Positions 38,794-48,311 are shown, counted from the first letter of the stretch. The stretch is 64,000 nt of DNA from Enterococcus sp. BWR-S5 (GCF_016745255.1 NZ_JADOEQ010000015.1:1-64000); one strand, 5' to 3'. The notes: generated by a model not told the origin, from the sequence alone. Numbers and translations: made by a program.

Positions 38794-40296
38794 ATGAGTT
38801 ATGTAATTGGAATTGATCTTGGAACGGGATCGGTGAAAGGTCTTGTTTTAGATAAAAGCGGAACAGTCATTGAACAGGCGACAGAAAATTATCCATTGCT
38901 TCATCCACAAAAGGGCTATAGTGAGCAGCGACCAAGTGATTGGATTGATGGGACGAAAAAGGTACTATCAACCTTAATTGATAAAATACCCAAGCTCAAG
39001 ACGGAGCTTGAAGGAATCAGTATTTCCGGTCAAATGCATAGTCTGGTCTTATTAGATGATGTGGGGCAGCCATTGCGTAATGCGATTTTATGGAATGATG
39101 TGCGAACGACAGCGCAATGTCAGGAAATCACTGAAGCATTAGGCGATAAGTTGTTGAAAAAAACGAAAAACCTAGCATTGGAAGGCTTTACTTTACCTAA
39201 GTTACTGTGGGTCAAGGAGCATGAGCCGGAGATTTGGGACAAGGCTGCTCGTTTCTTACTACCAAAGGATTATTTGGCCTATTGGCTAACAGGCAATCAG
39301 CAAATGGAGCTGTCAGATGCTGCCGGCACCTTGCTATTGAATGTGACAGAAGAAAAATGGGATATGGAGATTGCAGAAACATTCGGTATCTCAGAGGAGT
39401 TACTGCCTCCGTTGGTCCAGTCGATGGAGCATGTAGGAGATATCCAAGCTGGTATCTGTGAAGAATTAGGTCTGGAAACGGCAGCCAAAATTTTTGCCGG
39501 AGGAGCAGATAACGCCTGTGCGGCACTCGGCGCCGGAATTATTGAAGAGGATCGGGCAATGTGCAGCATAGGGACCTCAGGAGTCTTTTTATCCTATGAA
39601 GGACAGGCTGAACGACAATACAAAGGAAAGCTGCATTATTTCAATCATGTGATAAAGGATAGCTATTATTCGATGGGCGTGACCTTAGCCGCCGGTCAAA
39701 GTCTGACATGGTATAAGGAGACCTTTGCCGCAGACGAAACCTTCGATCAGCTAATTGTTGAGGCAGAAACCAGTAAAACAGGTAGTAATGGGTTGCTGTT
39801 TACACCATATATCATGGGGGAACGAACGCCTCATGTTGACAGCCAGATTCGCGGCAGCTTCATCGGGATGGATGCTGGACAAACGAAAGCTGATTTTACC
39901 AGAGCAGTGTTGGAAGGCATCACATTTTCTTTGAAGGACAGTCAGGTCTTGATGCAGGAAATTGCCGGCAAGAAATTTAAAGAAGTAATCTCAGTTGGTG
40001 GAGGAGCCAAGAGTGCACTTTGGCTGCAAATTCAGGCCGATATTTTCAATACGAAAATTCGCACACTGAAAACAGAACAAGGGCCGGGACTTGGTGCAGC
40101 GATGATTGCGGCTATGGGTCTTCAGTGGTTTGACTCAGTAGAGCAATGTGTGGCGGCCTTTGTCGATTATGAAAAAGAGTATTCGCCAATACCGGAAAAC
40201 GTGAAGACCTATGAGAAAATTTATGGCATCTACAAACAAGTCTATGGGCAAACGAAAGAGCTTTGCCATCAGCTTTTAGCTGTTAGTAAAGGGTAG
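38794..40296 (+). CDS. xylB: Xylulokinase
   Basis: A 500-residue FGGY-family kinase phosphorylating D-xylulose to D-xylulose-5-phosphate, the entry to the pentose phosphate pathway. The ATP phosphate-binding start YVIGIDLGTGSVKGLVLD, the substrate-pocket SGQMHSLVLLDD (a xylulokinase marker), the catalytic Asp239 in GGADNACAALG, and the adenosine loop SVGGGAKSALWLQIQADI are all present. Length is standard. GGAGTGG precedes ATG 38794. It completes the catabolic route started by xylA. Confidence 0.96.
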   Translation: MSYVIGIDLGTGSVKGLVLDKSGTVIEQATENYPLLHPQKGYSEQRPSDWIDGTKKVLSTLIDKIPKLKTELEGISISGQMHSLVLLDDVGQPLRNAILWNDVRTTAQCQEITEALGDKLLKKTKNLALEGFTLPKLLWVKEHEPEIWDKAARFLLPKDYLAYWLTGNQQMELSDAAGTLLLNVTEEKWDMEIAETFGISEELLPPLVQSMEHVGDIQAGICEELGLETAAKIFAGGADNACAALGAGIIEEDRAMCSIGTSGVFLSYEGQAERQYKGKLHYFNHVIKDSYYSMGVTLAAGQSLTWYKETFAADETFDQLIVEAETSKTGSNGLLFTPYIMGERTPHVDSQIRGSFIGMDAGQTKADFTRAVLEGITFSLKDSQVLMQEIAGKKFKEVISVGGGAKSALWLQIQADIFNTKIRTLKTEQGPGLGAAMIAAMGLQWFDSVEQCVAAFVDYEKEYSPIPENVKTYEKIYGIYKQVYGQTKELCHQLLAVSKG

Positions 40297-40306
40297 GTGG
40301 TCTTCT

Positions 40307-41179
40307 ATGGGGATTTTAGCCTTTGATATTGGCGGAAGTGCAGTAAAGTATGGCTTTTGGGAAAAGAAACGATTGCTTGGTCAGTGCGCAGTCCCGCTTC
40401 CCAAAGATTGGAAGAACATGAAGAAAGCGTTGAAAGACGTGTATGAAGAGTTCCGCGAATCGTACGATATAACCGGTGTAGCGCTGAGTGCTCCGGGCTT
40501 GGTGAACGAAGCAATTGGACAAATTCAAGGCGTTAGTGCGGTTCCGTATATTCATCATTTCCCCATTCAGCAGGAGCTTTCTGAGCTGTTCGGTGTTCCG
40601 GTTACAATGGAGAACGATGCAAACTGTGCGGCATTGGCAGAGGTCTGGCAAGGTGCGGCAAAGGAGTCGGAAAATTGTCTGTTTTTTGTGATTGGAACAG
40701 GTGTTGGCGGTTCGGTCATCATCAACCGCAAACTGTTCAAAGGAAGCAATCTATTTGGCGGCGAGTTCGGCTACATGTTTCTAAATGACTCTGCCTCTTT
40801 AAGCGACTTAGGCAGCTCTGTAAAAGCTGTTAAAAAGTATAACCGTCTGACAAATAAAGCGATTCAGGGCAAAGAGCTGTTTGAGTTGGCTGAAGCCGGT
40901 GATCCGCTGGCGGAAGAAATTGCCGGACAATTCTATCGAGCTGCAGCAACGGGAATTTATAATCTGTTAGTTTGCTTTGACCCTGGACTAGTGATATTGG
41001 GCGGAGGCGTCTCTGCTAATCCAGTAGTTGTTACGAGAATCAAAAAACAGCTAAGCCGGATTTTATTGGAGAGAAGCGTAACGGATATGAACTACAGCAT
41101 TGAAGCGTGTGTTTTTGGAAATGATGCGAATTTAATTGGGGCTGTCTACCACCATATTACATCAAAGGAAGACCGTTGA
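40307..41179 (+). CDS. ROK family sugar kinase
   Basis: A 290-residue sugar kinase. The ATP motif FDIGGSAVKYG is at the N-terminus, the sugar-binding END-equivalent is MENDANCAALAEVW, and VIGTGVGGSVIINRKL follows. The usual zinc site (GH...CxCGxxGCxE) is absent; FGGEFGYMFLND is followed by a short Ser-rich loop instead, as in the zinc-free ROK subgroup. It probably phosphorylates glucose or another hexose released by the GH1/GH31 enzymes. ATG 40307 follows GGGTAGGTGG and lies 10 bases after xylB, in one operon. Confidence 0.87.
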   Translation: MGILAFDIGGSAVKYGFWEKKRLLGQCAVPLPKDWKNMKKALKDVYEEFRESYDITGVALSAPGLVNEAIGQIQGVSAVPYIHHFPIQQELSELFGVPVTMENDANCAALAEVWQGAAKESENCLFFVIGTGVGGSVIINRKLFKGSNLFGGEFGYMFLNDSASLSDLGSSVKAVKKYNRLTNKAIQGKELFELAEAGDPLAEEIAGQFYRAAATGIYNLLVCFDPGLVILGGGVSANPVVVTRIKKQLSRILLERSVTDMNYSIEACVFGNDANLIGAVYHHITSKEDR

Positions 41180-41250
41180 AGCGAGTAATTGGAATGGATG
41201 AGGCGGAGCTGATACTATAAGAGTATCTTATTAAGAAGGAGCTGTCACGA

Positions 41251-41661
41251 ATGACAAAATCAAAGATTATTCCTTTTCTAACGTTTCCGTCAACAGCTGA
41301 AGAAGCGATGACATTCTATGAGGCGAGTTTTCCAAATTCGAAGATTACGCGATTAGTGCGCTATGATGAGAATGTCCCTAATGCATCAGCGGAAATGGTT
41401 GGTAAGGTTTTGAATGGGAGTCTGGAGCTTCAAGGGCAGGAGCTGTATTTCATGGATATGGAGCCTGAAAATGCACCGGCTTTTAGTTGGGCAACCTCTC
41501 TTTATATGAATTGCGAGGCAGAGGCAGAATTCGATACAATTTTTAACAATCTTTCTAAAGAAGGCATAGTGATGATGGGACCAGAGCCTGTTCTTAATTT
41601 TCGCAAAGTCACTTGGGTTACAGATAAGTATGGAGTAACCTGGCAGCTTGTATGGGAATAA
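41251..41661 (+). CDS. PhnB-like VOC family protein
   Basis: A 136-residue vicinal-oxygen-chelate fold protein of the PhnB/3-demethylubiquinone-methyltransferase-like group. It starts KIIPFLTFPSTAEEAMTFYEASFP, contains the GQELYFMDMEPENAPAF strand, and ends with WVTDKYGVTWQLVW, the closing betaalpha unit. Metal ligands of true glyoxalases are not clear. The role is unknown; such proteins are often annotated as glyoxalase or bleomycin-resistance-like, without support here. AAGAAGGAGC precedes ATG 41251. Single gene with its own terminator. Confidence 0.85.
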   Translation: MTKSKIIPFLTFPSTAEEAMTFYEASFPNSKITRLVRYDENVPNASAEMVGKVLNGSLELQGQELYFMDMEPENAPAFSWATSLYMNCEAEAEFDTIFNNLSKEGIVMMGPEPVLNFRKVTWVTDKYGVTWQLVWE

Positions 41662-41688
41662 GGGAATCCCATGAATAAAGAGAGAAAT

Positions 41689-41727
41689 GGTAAGTGACCT
41701 GAACACCAGGTTGCTTGCCGTTTTTTT
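41689..41727 (+). terminator. Intrinsic terminator of the VOC gene
   Basis: GGTAAGTGACCTG (41689-41701) pairs with CAGGTTGCTTGCC (41707-41719), followed by a run of seven T. Confidence 0.9.
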
Positions 41728-41748
41728 GTATTCAACGAAATTTTTTTA

Positions 41749-41781
41749 CAAAAAAAGACCTCCCGCCGAAGCGAGAAGGTC
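41749..41781 (-). terminator. Intrinsic terminator of msmX
   Basis: On the minus strand, GACCTTCTCGC, a TTCG loop and GCGGGAGGTC, then eight T. A classical UUCG-capped terminator. Confidence 0.92.
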
Positions 41782-41796
41782 TAGGGGACCCGTTGA

Positions 41797-42906
41797 TTAA
41801 GGTAATGTAACAACTAACTCTGAATCTTTGTCAAAGAAGTGACTCTTATTCAGGTTGAAGGCCAAGTTAATTGTTTCGCCTGGTGTGTGCAGCTCACGAG
41901 CATCTACTTTAGAAACGAATTCGTGATCGCCAACCTTTGTATAAAGCATTGTTTCTGCTCCAAGTAGTTCAGATACAACAATTTCTGCGCGAACAACTGT
42001 TTCAGGTGCTGCTTCAAGAGCAATAGGCTCGCTGTGAATATCTTCAGGGCGAATACCAAAGACAAGTTCTTTGCCTTCATAGCCTTTTTGCACAAGCATT
42101 TTATTTTGACCTTCTGGAAGTCTTAGGTTCAAGTCTTTTCCATCGGTAATCACACCATGATTCAAGGTTACATTGAAGAAGTTCATTGCCGGAGAGCCGA
42201 TAAAGCCTGCAACAAAGATATTTTTCGGTGTGTCGTATACTTCTTTTGGAGAACCGATTTGTTGAACGATTCCATCCTTCATGATAACGATTCTATCTGC
42301 CATCGTCATCGCTTCTGTTTGGTCATGGGTAACGTAAATCGTTGTTGTTTCCAAACGACGGTGAAGTTTTGCGATTTCAGCACGCATTGCTACACGTAGT
42401 TTGGCATCCAAGTTAGATAAAGGCTCATCCATCAGGAAGACTTTCGCATCACGTACAATGGCACGACCTAAGGCAACCCGTTGACGCTGACCACCGGAAA
42501 GCGCAGCTGGTTTACGGTTTAAGTATTCTGTCAGACCAAGGATGTCCGCAGCATTTTCTACACGTTTCTTGATTTCTGCCTTGTCATATTTACGAAGCTT
42601 CAAACCAAAGGCCATATTGTCAAATACTGTCATATGCGGATATAATGCGTAGTTCTGGAATACCATTGCGATATCACGGTCTTTAGGAGCAACATCGTTC
42701 ATTACTTTGTCGCCGATGAGCAGTTCACCTTCTGAAATGTCTTCCAAGCCGGCAATCATACGTAAGGTTGTTGATTTACCACATCCGGATGGACCTACGA
42801 ATACGATAAACTCGCGATCAGCGATATCTAAATTAAAATCTGTTACTGAATATCTTTCAGCATTTTCATATTTTTTATGGACGTTTTTTAAAGCGATTTC
42901 TACCAT
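41797..42906 (-). CDS. msmX: MsmX/UgpC-type multi-sugar ABC transporter ATPase
   Basis: A 369-residue CUT1 ATPase. Walker A is GPSGCGKSTT, the Q-loop lies in MVFQNYALYPHMTV, the ABC signature is LSGGQRQRVALGRAI, Walker B is VFLMDEPLSNLDAKLR, the switch is THDQTEAMT, and the C-terminal regulatory TOBE/OB domain (about 240-369) contains FGIRPEDIH. MsmX-type ATPases serve several sugar importers, and the xyloside importer here lacks one. ATG 42906 is the family start (MVEIALKNVHKKYE) with GAGGAAG upstream; the longer frame to 43065 is untranslated leader. A cre site lies 45-58 bases upstream of the start. Confidence 0.94.
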   Translation of the reverse strand: MVEIALKNVHKKYENAERYSVTDFNLDIADREFIVFVGPSGCGKSTTLRMIAGLEDISEGELLIGDKVMNDVAPKDRDIAMVFQNYALYPHMTVFDNMAFGLKLRKYDKAEIKKRVENAADILGLTEYLNRKPAALSGGQRQRVALGRAIVRDAKVFLMDEPLSNLDAKLRVAMRAEIAKLHRRLETTTIYVTHDQTEAMTMADRIVIMKDGIVQQIGSPKEVYDTPKNIFVAGFIGSPAMNFFNVTLNHGVITDGKDLNLRLPEGQNKMLVQKGYEGKELVFGIRPEDIHSEPIALEAAPETVVRAEIVVSELLGAETMLYTKVGDHEFVSKVDARELHTPGETINLAFNLNKSHFFDKDSELVVTLP

Positions 42907-42942
42907 GAGTGTCTTCCTCTTTTCTCTTGTTTTGATAAATTT

Positions 42943-42969
42943 AGTATATCTGAAAGCGGTATCTTTCAA
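42943..42969 (-). promoter_or_regulatory. msmX promoter with cre site
   Basis: On the minus strand, TTGAAA (42969-42964) and TATACT (42948-42943) are 15 bases apart, a short spacer. The plus-strand TGAAAGCGGTATCT (42951-42964) is a cre match between the two boxes. It suggests CcpA control together with the xyl operon. Confidence 0.55.
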
Positions 42970-43093
42970 CAATGGTATTCTGCCCAAGAAATACTTTGAA
43001 TTTTCGTCACATTGCCGAAATGAGGATGAGGCTCGATATGTTTCGTGACTATACGCTGATTTCAAGATGTTTATGATGCTGAAAGTAGCATAA

Positions 43094-43142
43094 ATAAAAA
43101 GCTGAACAGCCCCTTATCGAGGAAGCGCTGTTCAGCTTTGTT
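43094..43142 (-). terminator. Intrinsic terminator of the PucR-type gene
   Basis: AAAGCTGAACAG (43098-43109) with CTGTTCAGCTTT (43128-43139), and a T-rich tail on the minus strand. Confidence 0.88.
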
Positions 43143-43160
43143 GTTTCTATGTTAAGCACT

Positions 43161-44015
43161 CTAATTCGTCAGTAACAGGTAACAAAGGATTAAATCCTCT
43201 GTATTTTTTAGCTGCATCCCAGTCTGCTCTTGAAATTTTTCCAAGCGGTATTGCAGGGTGTTGCGGTGCATGAATAACTCTTTGGCGGTGGAGCTGAGGT
43301 TTCCTTGATTTGTCCAAAGAGCTTGGATGATTTCCTTCATTTCATCATCGATTCGCCATTCTTCTTTCATGGAACGTGTTAAGCTGCTTTTTGCCAATGC
43401 TTCTTTCGTGAAGTAATGAAGTGCGACATCGGCGATACCAAAAACAGTCGTCCGTTTAAGACGCTTAACTTCTTCTTTAAAAATATCCTGTTCCTCTTCA
43501 AAAAGTGCGGGAAATGCATCAGAGCTTTCGTGAAAACCGCCAACAAATACTCGGCTGACTGTTTCAAAGTCATCATCAAGGGCTAAAAAGATACCTGCCA
43601 GCTCTTCTTTACTCAAAGAATGCTTTGCCTGCTTCTCTACGAGAATCGCTTGCTCCGGCGTAAGGAAAAAGAAATCTGCTGTCTCAGGGAAAATACCGAC
43701 AATGTTTTCCTGCCAAACATCCTCTAAAAAGTTTTTCGGTGTCTGCAGCATTAGCTGGATGACACGAAAACGCCCCTTTTCCTCCAGAGCTTTCTGTTGA
43801 AATAGGACTTGATACCATAGATGCTCTCCGGCAACTATAGGTGCTGCCTCATCCGTCAAAATTGTCAATAAAGCGATTTCTTTTTTTGACAGCTCAGCTT
43901 TGGAAATCCAAAGAAACCCATCATGGTCGGGGATACTCAAATACTTGTGATCTGTCGCAGGATAACTGTGAAGCTCAGCTTCGGGATAAATGGCACGTAG
44001 AGTTGTTTTATTCAT
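43161..44015 (-). CDS. PucR-type helix-turn-helix regulator
   Basis: A 284-residue protein. The C-terminal PucR helix-turn-helix spans about residues 225-280 (WTNQGNLSSTAKELFMHRNTLQYRLEKFQEQTGM, then NTEDLILCYLLL), the hallmark of the CdaR/PucR family. The long N-terminal part (residues 1-210) lacks a recognisable sensor family, though a GGDEF-like pseudo-domain often sits in this position. The regulated genes are unknown; it lies alone between msmX and the two-component system. A 13-base palindrome (44109-44121) upstream could be its operator. Start ATG 44015. Confidence 0.85.
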   Translation of the reverse strand: MNKTTLRAIYPEAELHSYPATDHKYLSIPDHDGFLWISKAELSKKEIALLTILTDEAAPIVAGEHLWYQVLFQQKALEEKGRFRVIQLMLQTPKNFLEDVWQENIVGIFPETADFFFLTPEQAILVEKQAKHSLSKEELAGIFLALDDDFETVSRVFVGGFHESSDAFPALFEEEQDIFKEEVKRLKRTTVFGIADVALHYFTKEALAKSSLTRSMKEEWRIDDEMKEIIQALWTNQGNLSSTAKELFMHRNTLQYRLEKFQEQTGMQLKNTEDLILCYLLLTN

Positions 44016-44317
44016 AATCAGACCCCTTATTTATTGGTAGGTAACGCTATTTATCTAAATAAAACTAGTTTTTCAAGCAAATCAATAAATTCTTATTGGA
44101 TAAAAACAGTCTATCATAGACCGAAAAAAAAGGTAAGTTTTCTCCTAGTCATTTGTCCTGTTCCATTTCGGTGTTTAGCGAGAGACAGGTCGGCTTAGAC
44201 AGACAGTAATCACACAGCATTCTTTGTTTTATGACTGAATATTGAGCAGAAATTATAGTGAAAATATAGAGAAACGAACGGTATAATGAAAAGGATGGTG
44301 AAAAGGAAGTGAGCGAT
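44016..44317. promoter_or_regulatory. Divergent region with palindrome and -10 box
   Basis: 302 bases. GTCTATCATAGAC (44109-44121) is a perfect odd palindrome. On the plus strand TATAAT (44282-44287) is a strong -10 for the response regulator gene, with a poor -35 (TGAAAA 44259-44264). I see nothing else. Confidence 0.45.
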
Positions 44318-44992
44318 ATGAAGAAAAAGCTTTTGATTATTGATGATGAGAAAGATTTACTTGAAACATTAAAAACATATTTTGAGCTGTCTGGTTATTA
44401 TGTATTTACCGCGGAGAATGGCGCAAAAGGACTGCAGCTTCTGGATAAGAAACCGGATCTGATTCTTTTGGATGTCACGATGCCTGAGATGGATGGTCTC
44501 AGCTTTTGCAAGGAAGTCAGAGAAGTCGTGCATGTACCGATTATTTTCCTGTCGGCCAAAATCGATCAAGCCAGTCGGATGGAAGGGCTTATCGCAGGTG
44601 GCGACGACTATTTGCTGAAGCCTTTTAGTCTGGAAGAACTGGCGCTGCGAATCGAGGTTCATCTTCGCAGGGAGAGTCGTTCGAAAGAGGACGAGTCGAT
44701 TGCTTATTTTGGTGAGCTGGGCTTTTTTTATCAACGAATGGAGCTGCGTTATCAAGGGCAGCTTGTTCCATTGACAAAAACAGAATTTGAAATAGCTGCC
44801 TATCTGTCTTTGAGAAAGGGACAGGTCTATAGCAAGGAGCAAATTTATGATTATCTGTGGGGCTTTGATAAGGAGGGAAACAGTGAAATTATCACTGAGC
44901 ATGTTAGAAGGATACGGGCAAAGATAAAACATGTACATAAAAGGGAAGTTATCCAAACTGTATGGGGGATGGGGTATAAATGGATTGGTTAG
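44318..44992 (+). CDS. OmpR/PhoB family response regulator
   Basis: A 224-residue response regulator. The receiver has acidic Asp9/Asp10, the phosphorylation site Asp52 in LILLDVTMPEMDG, the Ser/Thr switch in IIFLSAK and the Lys in LLKPFSLEEL. The C-terminal winged helix ends VIQTVWGMGYKW. AAGGAA at 44303-44308 fits ATG 44318 better than the in-frame GTG at 44309. It overlaps the sensor kinase by 13 bases and precedes an ABC exporter, so it most likely controls these five genes. Confidence 0.94.
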   Translation: MKKKLLIIDDEKDLLETLKTYFELSGYYVFTAENGAKGLQLLDKKPDLILLDVTMPEMDGLSFCKEVREVVHVPIIFLSAKIDQASRMEGLIAGGDDYLLKPFSLEELALRIEVHLRRESRSKEDESIAYFGELGFFYQRMELRYQGQLVPLTKTEFEIAAYLSLRKGQVYSKEQIYDYLWGFDKEGNSEIITEHVRRIRAKIKHVHKREVIQTVWGMGYKWIG

Positions 44993-46140
44993 ATGAACAG
45001 CTGCAACGTGTTCGTTTGAGAAATAGAAGCTTACAGGCGACGCTCCTGCTCTACCTTTTATTTGGTCTGCTGTTTGCCATTTTGGCCTATATGTTCACTG
45101 TCAGCTTTTGTGTGGGCTGGGAGCGGTTGATACTGAACGAACATCAGTCATTAGAACATTTTACAGATGTGTTTTTCCGTCCGTATACACAGACTGTTCA
45201 ACAAGAAGCCGCCTGGTCCATTACTATACTTCAGGGAATTAGGCGCTGGAACTTTATTTTCTATCTAATACTTGCTATTGCTTGGAGCAGTATACGGTTT
45301 TATCAGGAAAAAATTCGTCAGCCATTGTTGATAATGGAAGAGACGATTAGAGGGATTCAAAAGAAGGATTTGTCTATTTCCTGCCATTATAAAAGTGGAG
45401 ATGAGCTGGAACAGCTCTGTTCAGGTGTTGAGGAGCTGAGAAAACAACTAGTTGAGGATCAACGGCAGATTGTGCAATTCCAAAGGGAACAGCGTCAGGT
45501 CAATGCCGCCTTTGCCCATGACATTCGAACACCGCTGGCAGTAATTCAAAGTAATGTTGCGCTCATTCGGCTGTTTCAGACTTCAGGGAAAATGACGGAA
45601 GAAGGGCTCTATGATTCGCTAAATAAAATCGACAGGCATATCGAGAGATTACAGAGCTTTACATTTACCATGCAGGAGATTCAAAAAATTGATGAAATTG
45701 ATTTGGTTAGAGAGTATCAGGAAACAAGCCGATTAATACAGGCAATCAAAGACATTGGACAAGCAGTTATTGATAAAGAATTTCAGGTGGAAATAGCAGA
45801 AACAGTTCCTGAAAAACTATCTTTTGACCTTCAGATTATTTCTCAAGTGATAGAAAACTTACTGCTGAATGCCAATCGTTTTGCTGAGAAGCGAGTAGCC
45901 GTGACATTGCAGGTGGAGGCGGAATTTTTACTGTTATTTGTACATGATGATGGCAAAGGCTTCTCAAAAGAAGAAATCACTAAAGCAGCGTTACCCTATT
46001 ATTCCCGTGATAAAAAGGACCATTTTGGGATGGGATTGACTATTTGTCAGACCTTGACTCAAAAGCATGGCGGTGTACTGAAGCTCTCGAATGCCGTGAA
46101 TGGCGGAGCTGTTACCTCTGCAACATTTAATATTATGTAG
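44980..46140 (+). CDS. Sensor histidine kinase
   Basis: A 386-residue membrane kinase. Two transmembrane helices (about residues 20-45 and 88-106) enclose an external sensor loop of about 40 residues. A HAMP-like linker follows (RQPLLIMEETIRGIQKKDLSI), then the dimerisation domain with His180 in AFAHDIRTPLAVIQSN, N-box VIENLLLNANRF, and G-boxes HDDGKGFS and GMGLTICQTL. The very short sensor loop and the adjacent ABC transporter are typical of systems sensing envelope stress or peptides through the transporter. It overlaps the response regulator gene; the ABC ATPase gene follows in 60 bases. Confidence 0.93.
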   Translation: MDWLDEQLQRVRLRNRSLQATLLLYLLFGLLFAILAYMFTVSFCVGWERLILNEHQSLEHFTDVFFRPYTQTVQQEAAWSITILQGIRRWNFIFYLILAIAWSSIRFYQEKIRQPLLIMEETIRGIQKKDLSISCHYKSGDELEQLCSGVEELRKQLVEDQRQIVQFQREQRQVNAAFAHDIRTPLAVIQSNVALIRLFQTSGKMTEEGLYDSLNKIDRHIERLQSFTFTMQEIQKIDEIDLVREYQETSRLIQAIKDIGQAVIDKEFQVEIAETVPEKLSFDLQIISQVIENLLLNANRFAEKRVAVTLQVEAEFLLLFVHDDGKGFSKEEITKAALPYYSRDKKDHFGMGLTICQTLTQKHGGVLKLSNAVNGGAVTSATFNIM

Positions 46141-46200
46141 AGAAATTATAGATATTTCTTTTTTATGATGGTTGTAGAGGCGAATAAAGGAAGTGAAAGA

Positions 46201-47085
46201 ATGAGTATTAGTATGAAACAGGTCAATCAATATTATGGAAAGAAGCAGGTGCTGCAGGATGTTAATCTTACGATTGAAACAGGGATGTACGGGCTTCTTG
46301 GTAGAAATGGAGCTGGTAAATCAACGTTGATGAAGACATTGGCAACTCTTCTCCCATGCAATGAAGGAGAGATTTTGCTGGAAGGTATATCGATTCAGCA
46401 GCGTAAAGAGATTCGATCCATTATTGGCTACTTGCCGCAGGAGTTTTCGATGTACGGCAATATGAGTGCCTATGATGTATTGGATTATCTGGGTATATTA
46501 TCAGATATGAAACCAGCTATACGGAAGGAACGAATCAGAACGGTGCTGGAGCAGGTCAATTTGACTGTTCATCGGAAAACGAAGGTCAAGGCGATGTCCG
46601 GCGGTATGAAGCGGCGTTTGGGGATTGCTCAAGCGTTACTCCATGAGCCCAAGATTCTGATTGTTGACGAGCCAACTGCCGGATTGGATCCGGAGGAGCG
46701 CCTTCGTTTTAGAAATCTGTTGGCGGAGATTGCGGACCAAAGAATCGTCTTACTATCCACTCATATTGCGGGAGACATTGAAGCGGTTGCTGAAAATCTG
46801 GCAATTCTTGATCAGGGAAGAATCATTTATTCCGGAACGGTTTCAGAGCTGCTGGCGGTGGCAGAGGGGCATATTTTTACCGTTCGTATTCCGAGAACGG
46901 AGCTGCATACCGTGAAGCAGACGGTACAAGTCATTACACTGAGTCAGGAAGGTTCACATCTTGATGTACGCTTTATTGGAAAGCAACACGAAAAAATTAT
47001 GGAGCATCCGTTACTACTGGAGGCAGCGCCAACGTTAGAGGATGCCTATCTTTATATCCTGCAGGAACAGGCAGGTGGGAAATGA
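46201..47085 (+). CDS. ABC-2 type transporter ATP-binding protein
   Basis: A 294-residue ATPase. Walker A is LLGRNGAGKSTLMKT, the Q-loop is IGYLPQEFSMYG, the signature is MSGGMKRRLGIAQAL, Walker B is ILIVDEPTAGLDPEE, and the switch is LLSTHI. The C-terminal part is the extension common to drug and antimicrobial-peptide exporters. GGAAGTG at 46189-46195 sets ATG 46201; an in-frame ATG at 46165 is less likely. It overlaps the first permease by 4 bases. Confidence 0.93.
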   Translation: MSISMKQVNQYYGKKQVLQDVNLTIETGMYGLLGRNGAGKSTLMKTLATLLPCNEGEILLEGISIQQRKEIRSIIGYLPQEFSMYGNMSAYDVLDYLGILSDMKPAIRKERIRTVLEQVNLTVHRKTKVKAMSGGMKRRLGIAQALLHEPKILIVDEPTAGLDPEERLRFRNLLAEIADQRIVLLSTHIAGDIEAVAENLAILDQGRIIYSGTVSELLAVAEGHIFTVRIPRTELHTVKQTVQVITLSQEGSHLDVRFIGKQHEKIMEHPLLLEAAPTLEDAYLYILQEQAGGK

Positions 47086-48311
47086 TGAGGGTACATTTAT
47101 TTGGGAAGGAAGCAAAGCTGACAGCAACTAGCTTAACTTATTGGCTGGTTGTCGGCATTATTGGATTTTTTATCATGACTCAAGTCGGGATGGATTTGAC
47201 CGTGATTAGAAAACCTGATAAGACAGATGAAACTTATGGTATGGTGCAAACGAAGGACAAAAAACGAATTCAAGTGCAGACTTACGGTACGTTGTATTCT
47301 GAGTATCATTCTGATGGATATGGTACCTATCCTTTTGGTTTTTATAAGGGAGTAAAGCTGGATGAACAAGAGCAGCAACATGTACGCCAAATTCTTGAGC
47401 GAGCCTCAGGTCAATCCATGTCAGCACTTGAAGCAGATTACAGTGAGCAGCTGCTGTCGAAAATGGATGCTTCCGGCAATGACTATCTTGAAGAATCCAA
47501 CTATGAATTTCCATTAAAGGATACGGCTTCTTATCAGCAGTTTGAACAAGATATGATGTCTGTGGCAGAGTTGTTGGGAAAGGGCTCTTCCTATGGAAAA
47601 GAAGACTATCTAGCTGCAGCGACAGAGCCGAAAACCTATGAGCAGGCGATGGAGGAGTATCAGGGAATCGTGGATAAAGACCGAGTGACAGGGGCATATG
47701 CCCGCATGGTCTGTGATTATTTTGGTATCATTTTGGGAATTGTGCCAGTGTTCTTAGGTGCGACAGTCATGTTAAGAGATAAACGAGGGCAGGCAGAACA
47801 AGTGATTCATTCCAAAGCGGTATCTTCAATGCGCCTGCTGGGAAGTCGCTACCTCAGCACGGTTTTGCTGCTTCTCATTCCGACGCTTGTCATCAGCTTA
47901 ATGCCGGGGATACAGGCAATGGTGATTGCCGATAAGCTGAATGTTGCGGGAGATTTGCTTTTGTTTTTCCAATATATTATTGGCTGGCTGCTGCCAACGA
48001 TTCTATTTGTTCTTGGCCTAAGCTTTTTCGTTACAGAGCTGTTCGGCGGAATAGCAGCAATTGTTGTACAGATTATATTCTGGCTGGTATCGATTTTTTC
48101 AAGCAGCAGTAATCTAATTGGTGGAGGCGGACTGAGTCTGATTCCTCGCTTTAACAAGGTGGGCGAGCGAGTGCTGTTTGAACAGTTTTTTGAAAAGCTG
48201 GTCTGGAATCGTCTGTTTTTTGCGGGAATCGGAATACTCCTGTTTCTTTTAGCCGTTGTCATCTACGATTATAAAAGGAATGGAGGACGCTTGCTTGGAA
48301 AAAGCCGGTAA
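47082..48311 (+). CDS. ABC-2 type transporter membrane protein
   Basis: A 409-residue permease. One N-terminal helix (about residues 16-38) is followed by a large external domain of about 170 residues and then five or six helices from residue 212 on (GIILGIVPVFLGATVMLRD). The architecture is that of ABC-2 permeases handling lipids or peptides. It is translationally coupled to the ATPase and overlaps the second permease by 17 bases. The cargo is unknown. The external domain between helices 1 and 2 could contact the sensor kinase or cargo. Confidence 0.87.
   Translation: MMRVHLFGKEAKLTATSLTYWLVVGIIGFFIMTQVGMDLTVIRKPDKTDETYGMVQTKDKKRIQVQTYGTLYSEYHSDGYGTYPFGFYKGVKLDEQEQQHVRQILERASGQSMSALEADYSEQLLSKMDASGNDYLEESNYEFPLKDTASYQQFEQDMMSVAELLGKGSSYGKEDYLAAATEPKTYEQAMEEYQGIVDKDRVTGAYARMVCDYFGIILGIVPVFLGATVMLRDKRGQAEQVIHSKAVSSMRLLGSRYLSTVLLLLIPTLVISLMPGIQAMVIADKLNVAGDLLLFFQYIIGWLLPTILFVLGLSFFVTELFGGIAAIVVQIIFWLVSIFSSSSNLIGGGGLSLIPRFNKVGERVLFEQFFEKLVWNRLFFAGIGILLFLLAVVIYDYKRNGGRLLGKSR

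Noticed and set aside
44369-44956. Long minus-strand open frame antisense to the response regulator
   Set aside because: Entirely covered by a clear OmpR-type gene; no domain and no binding site.
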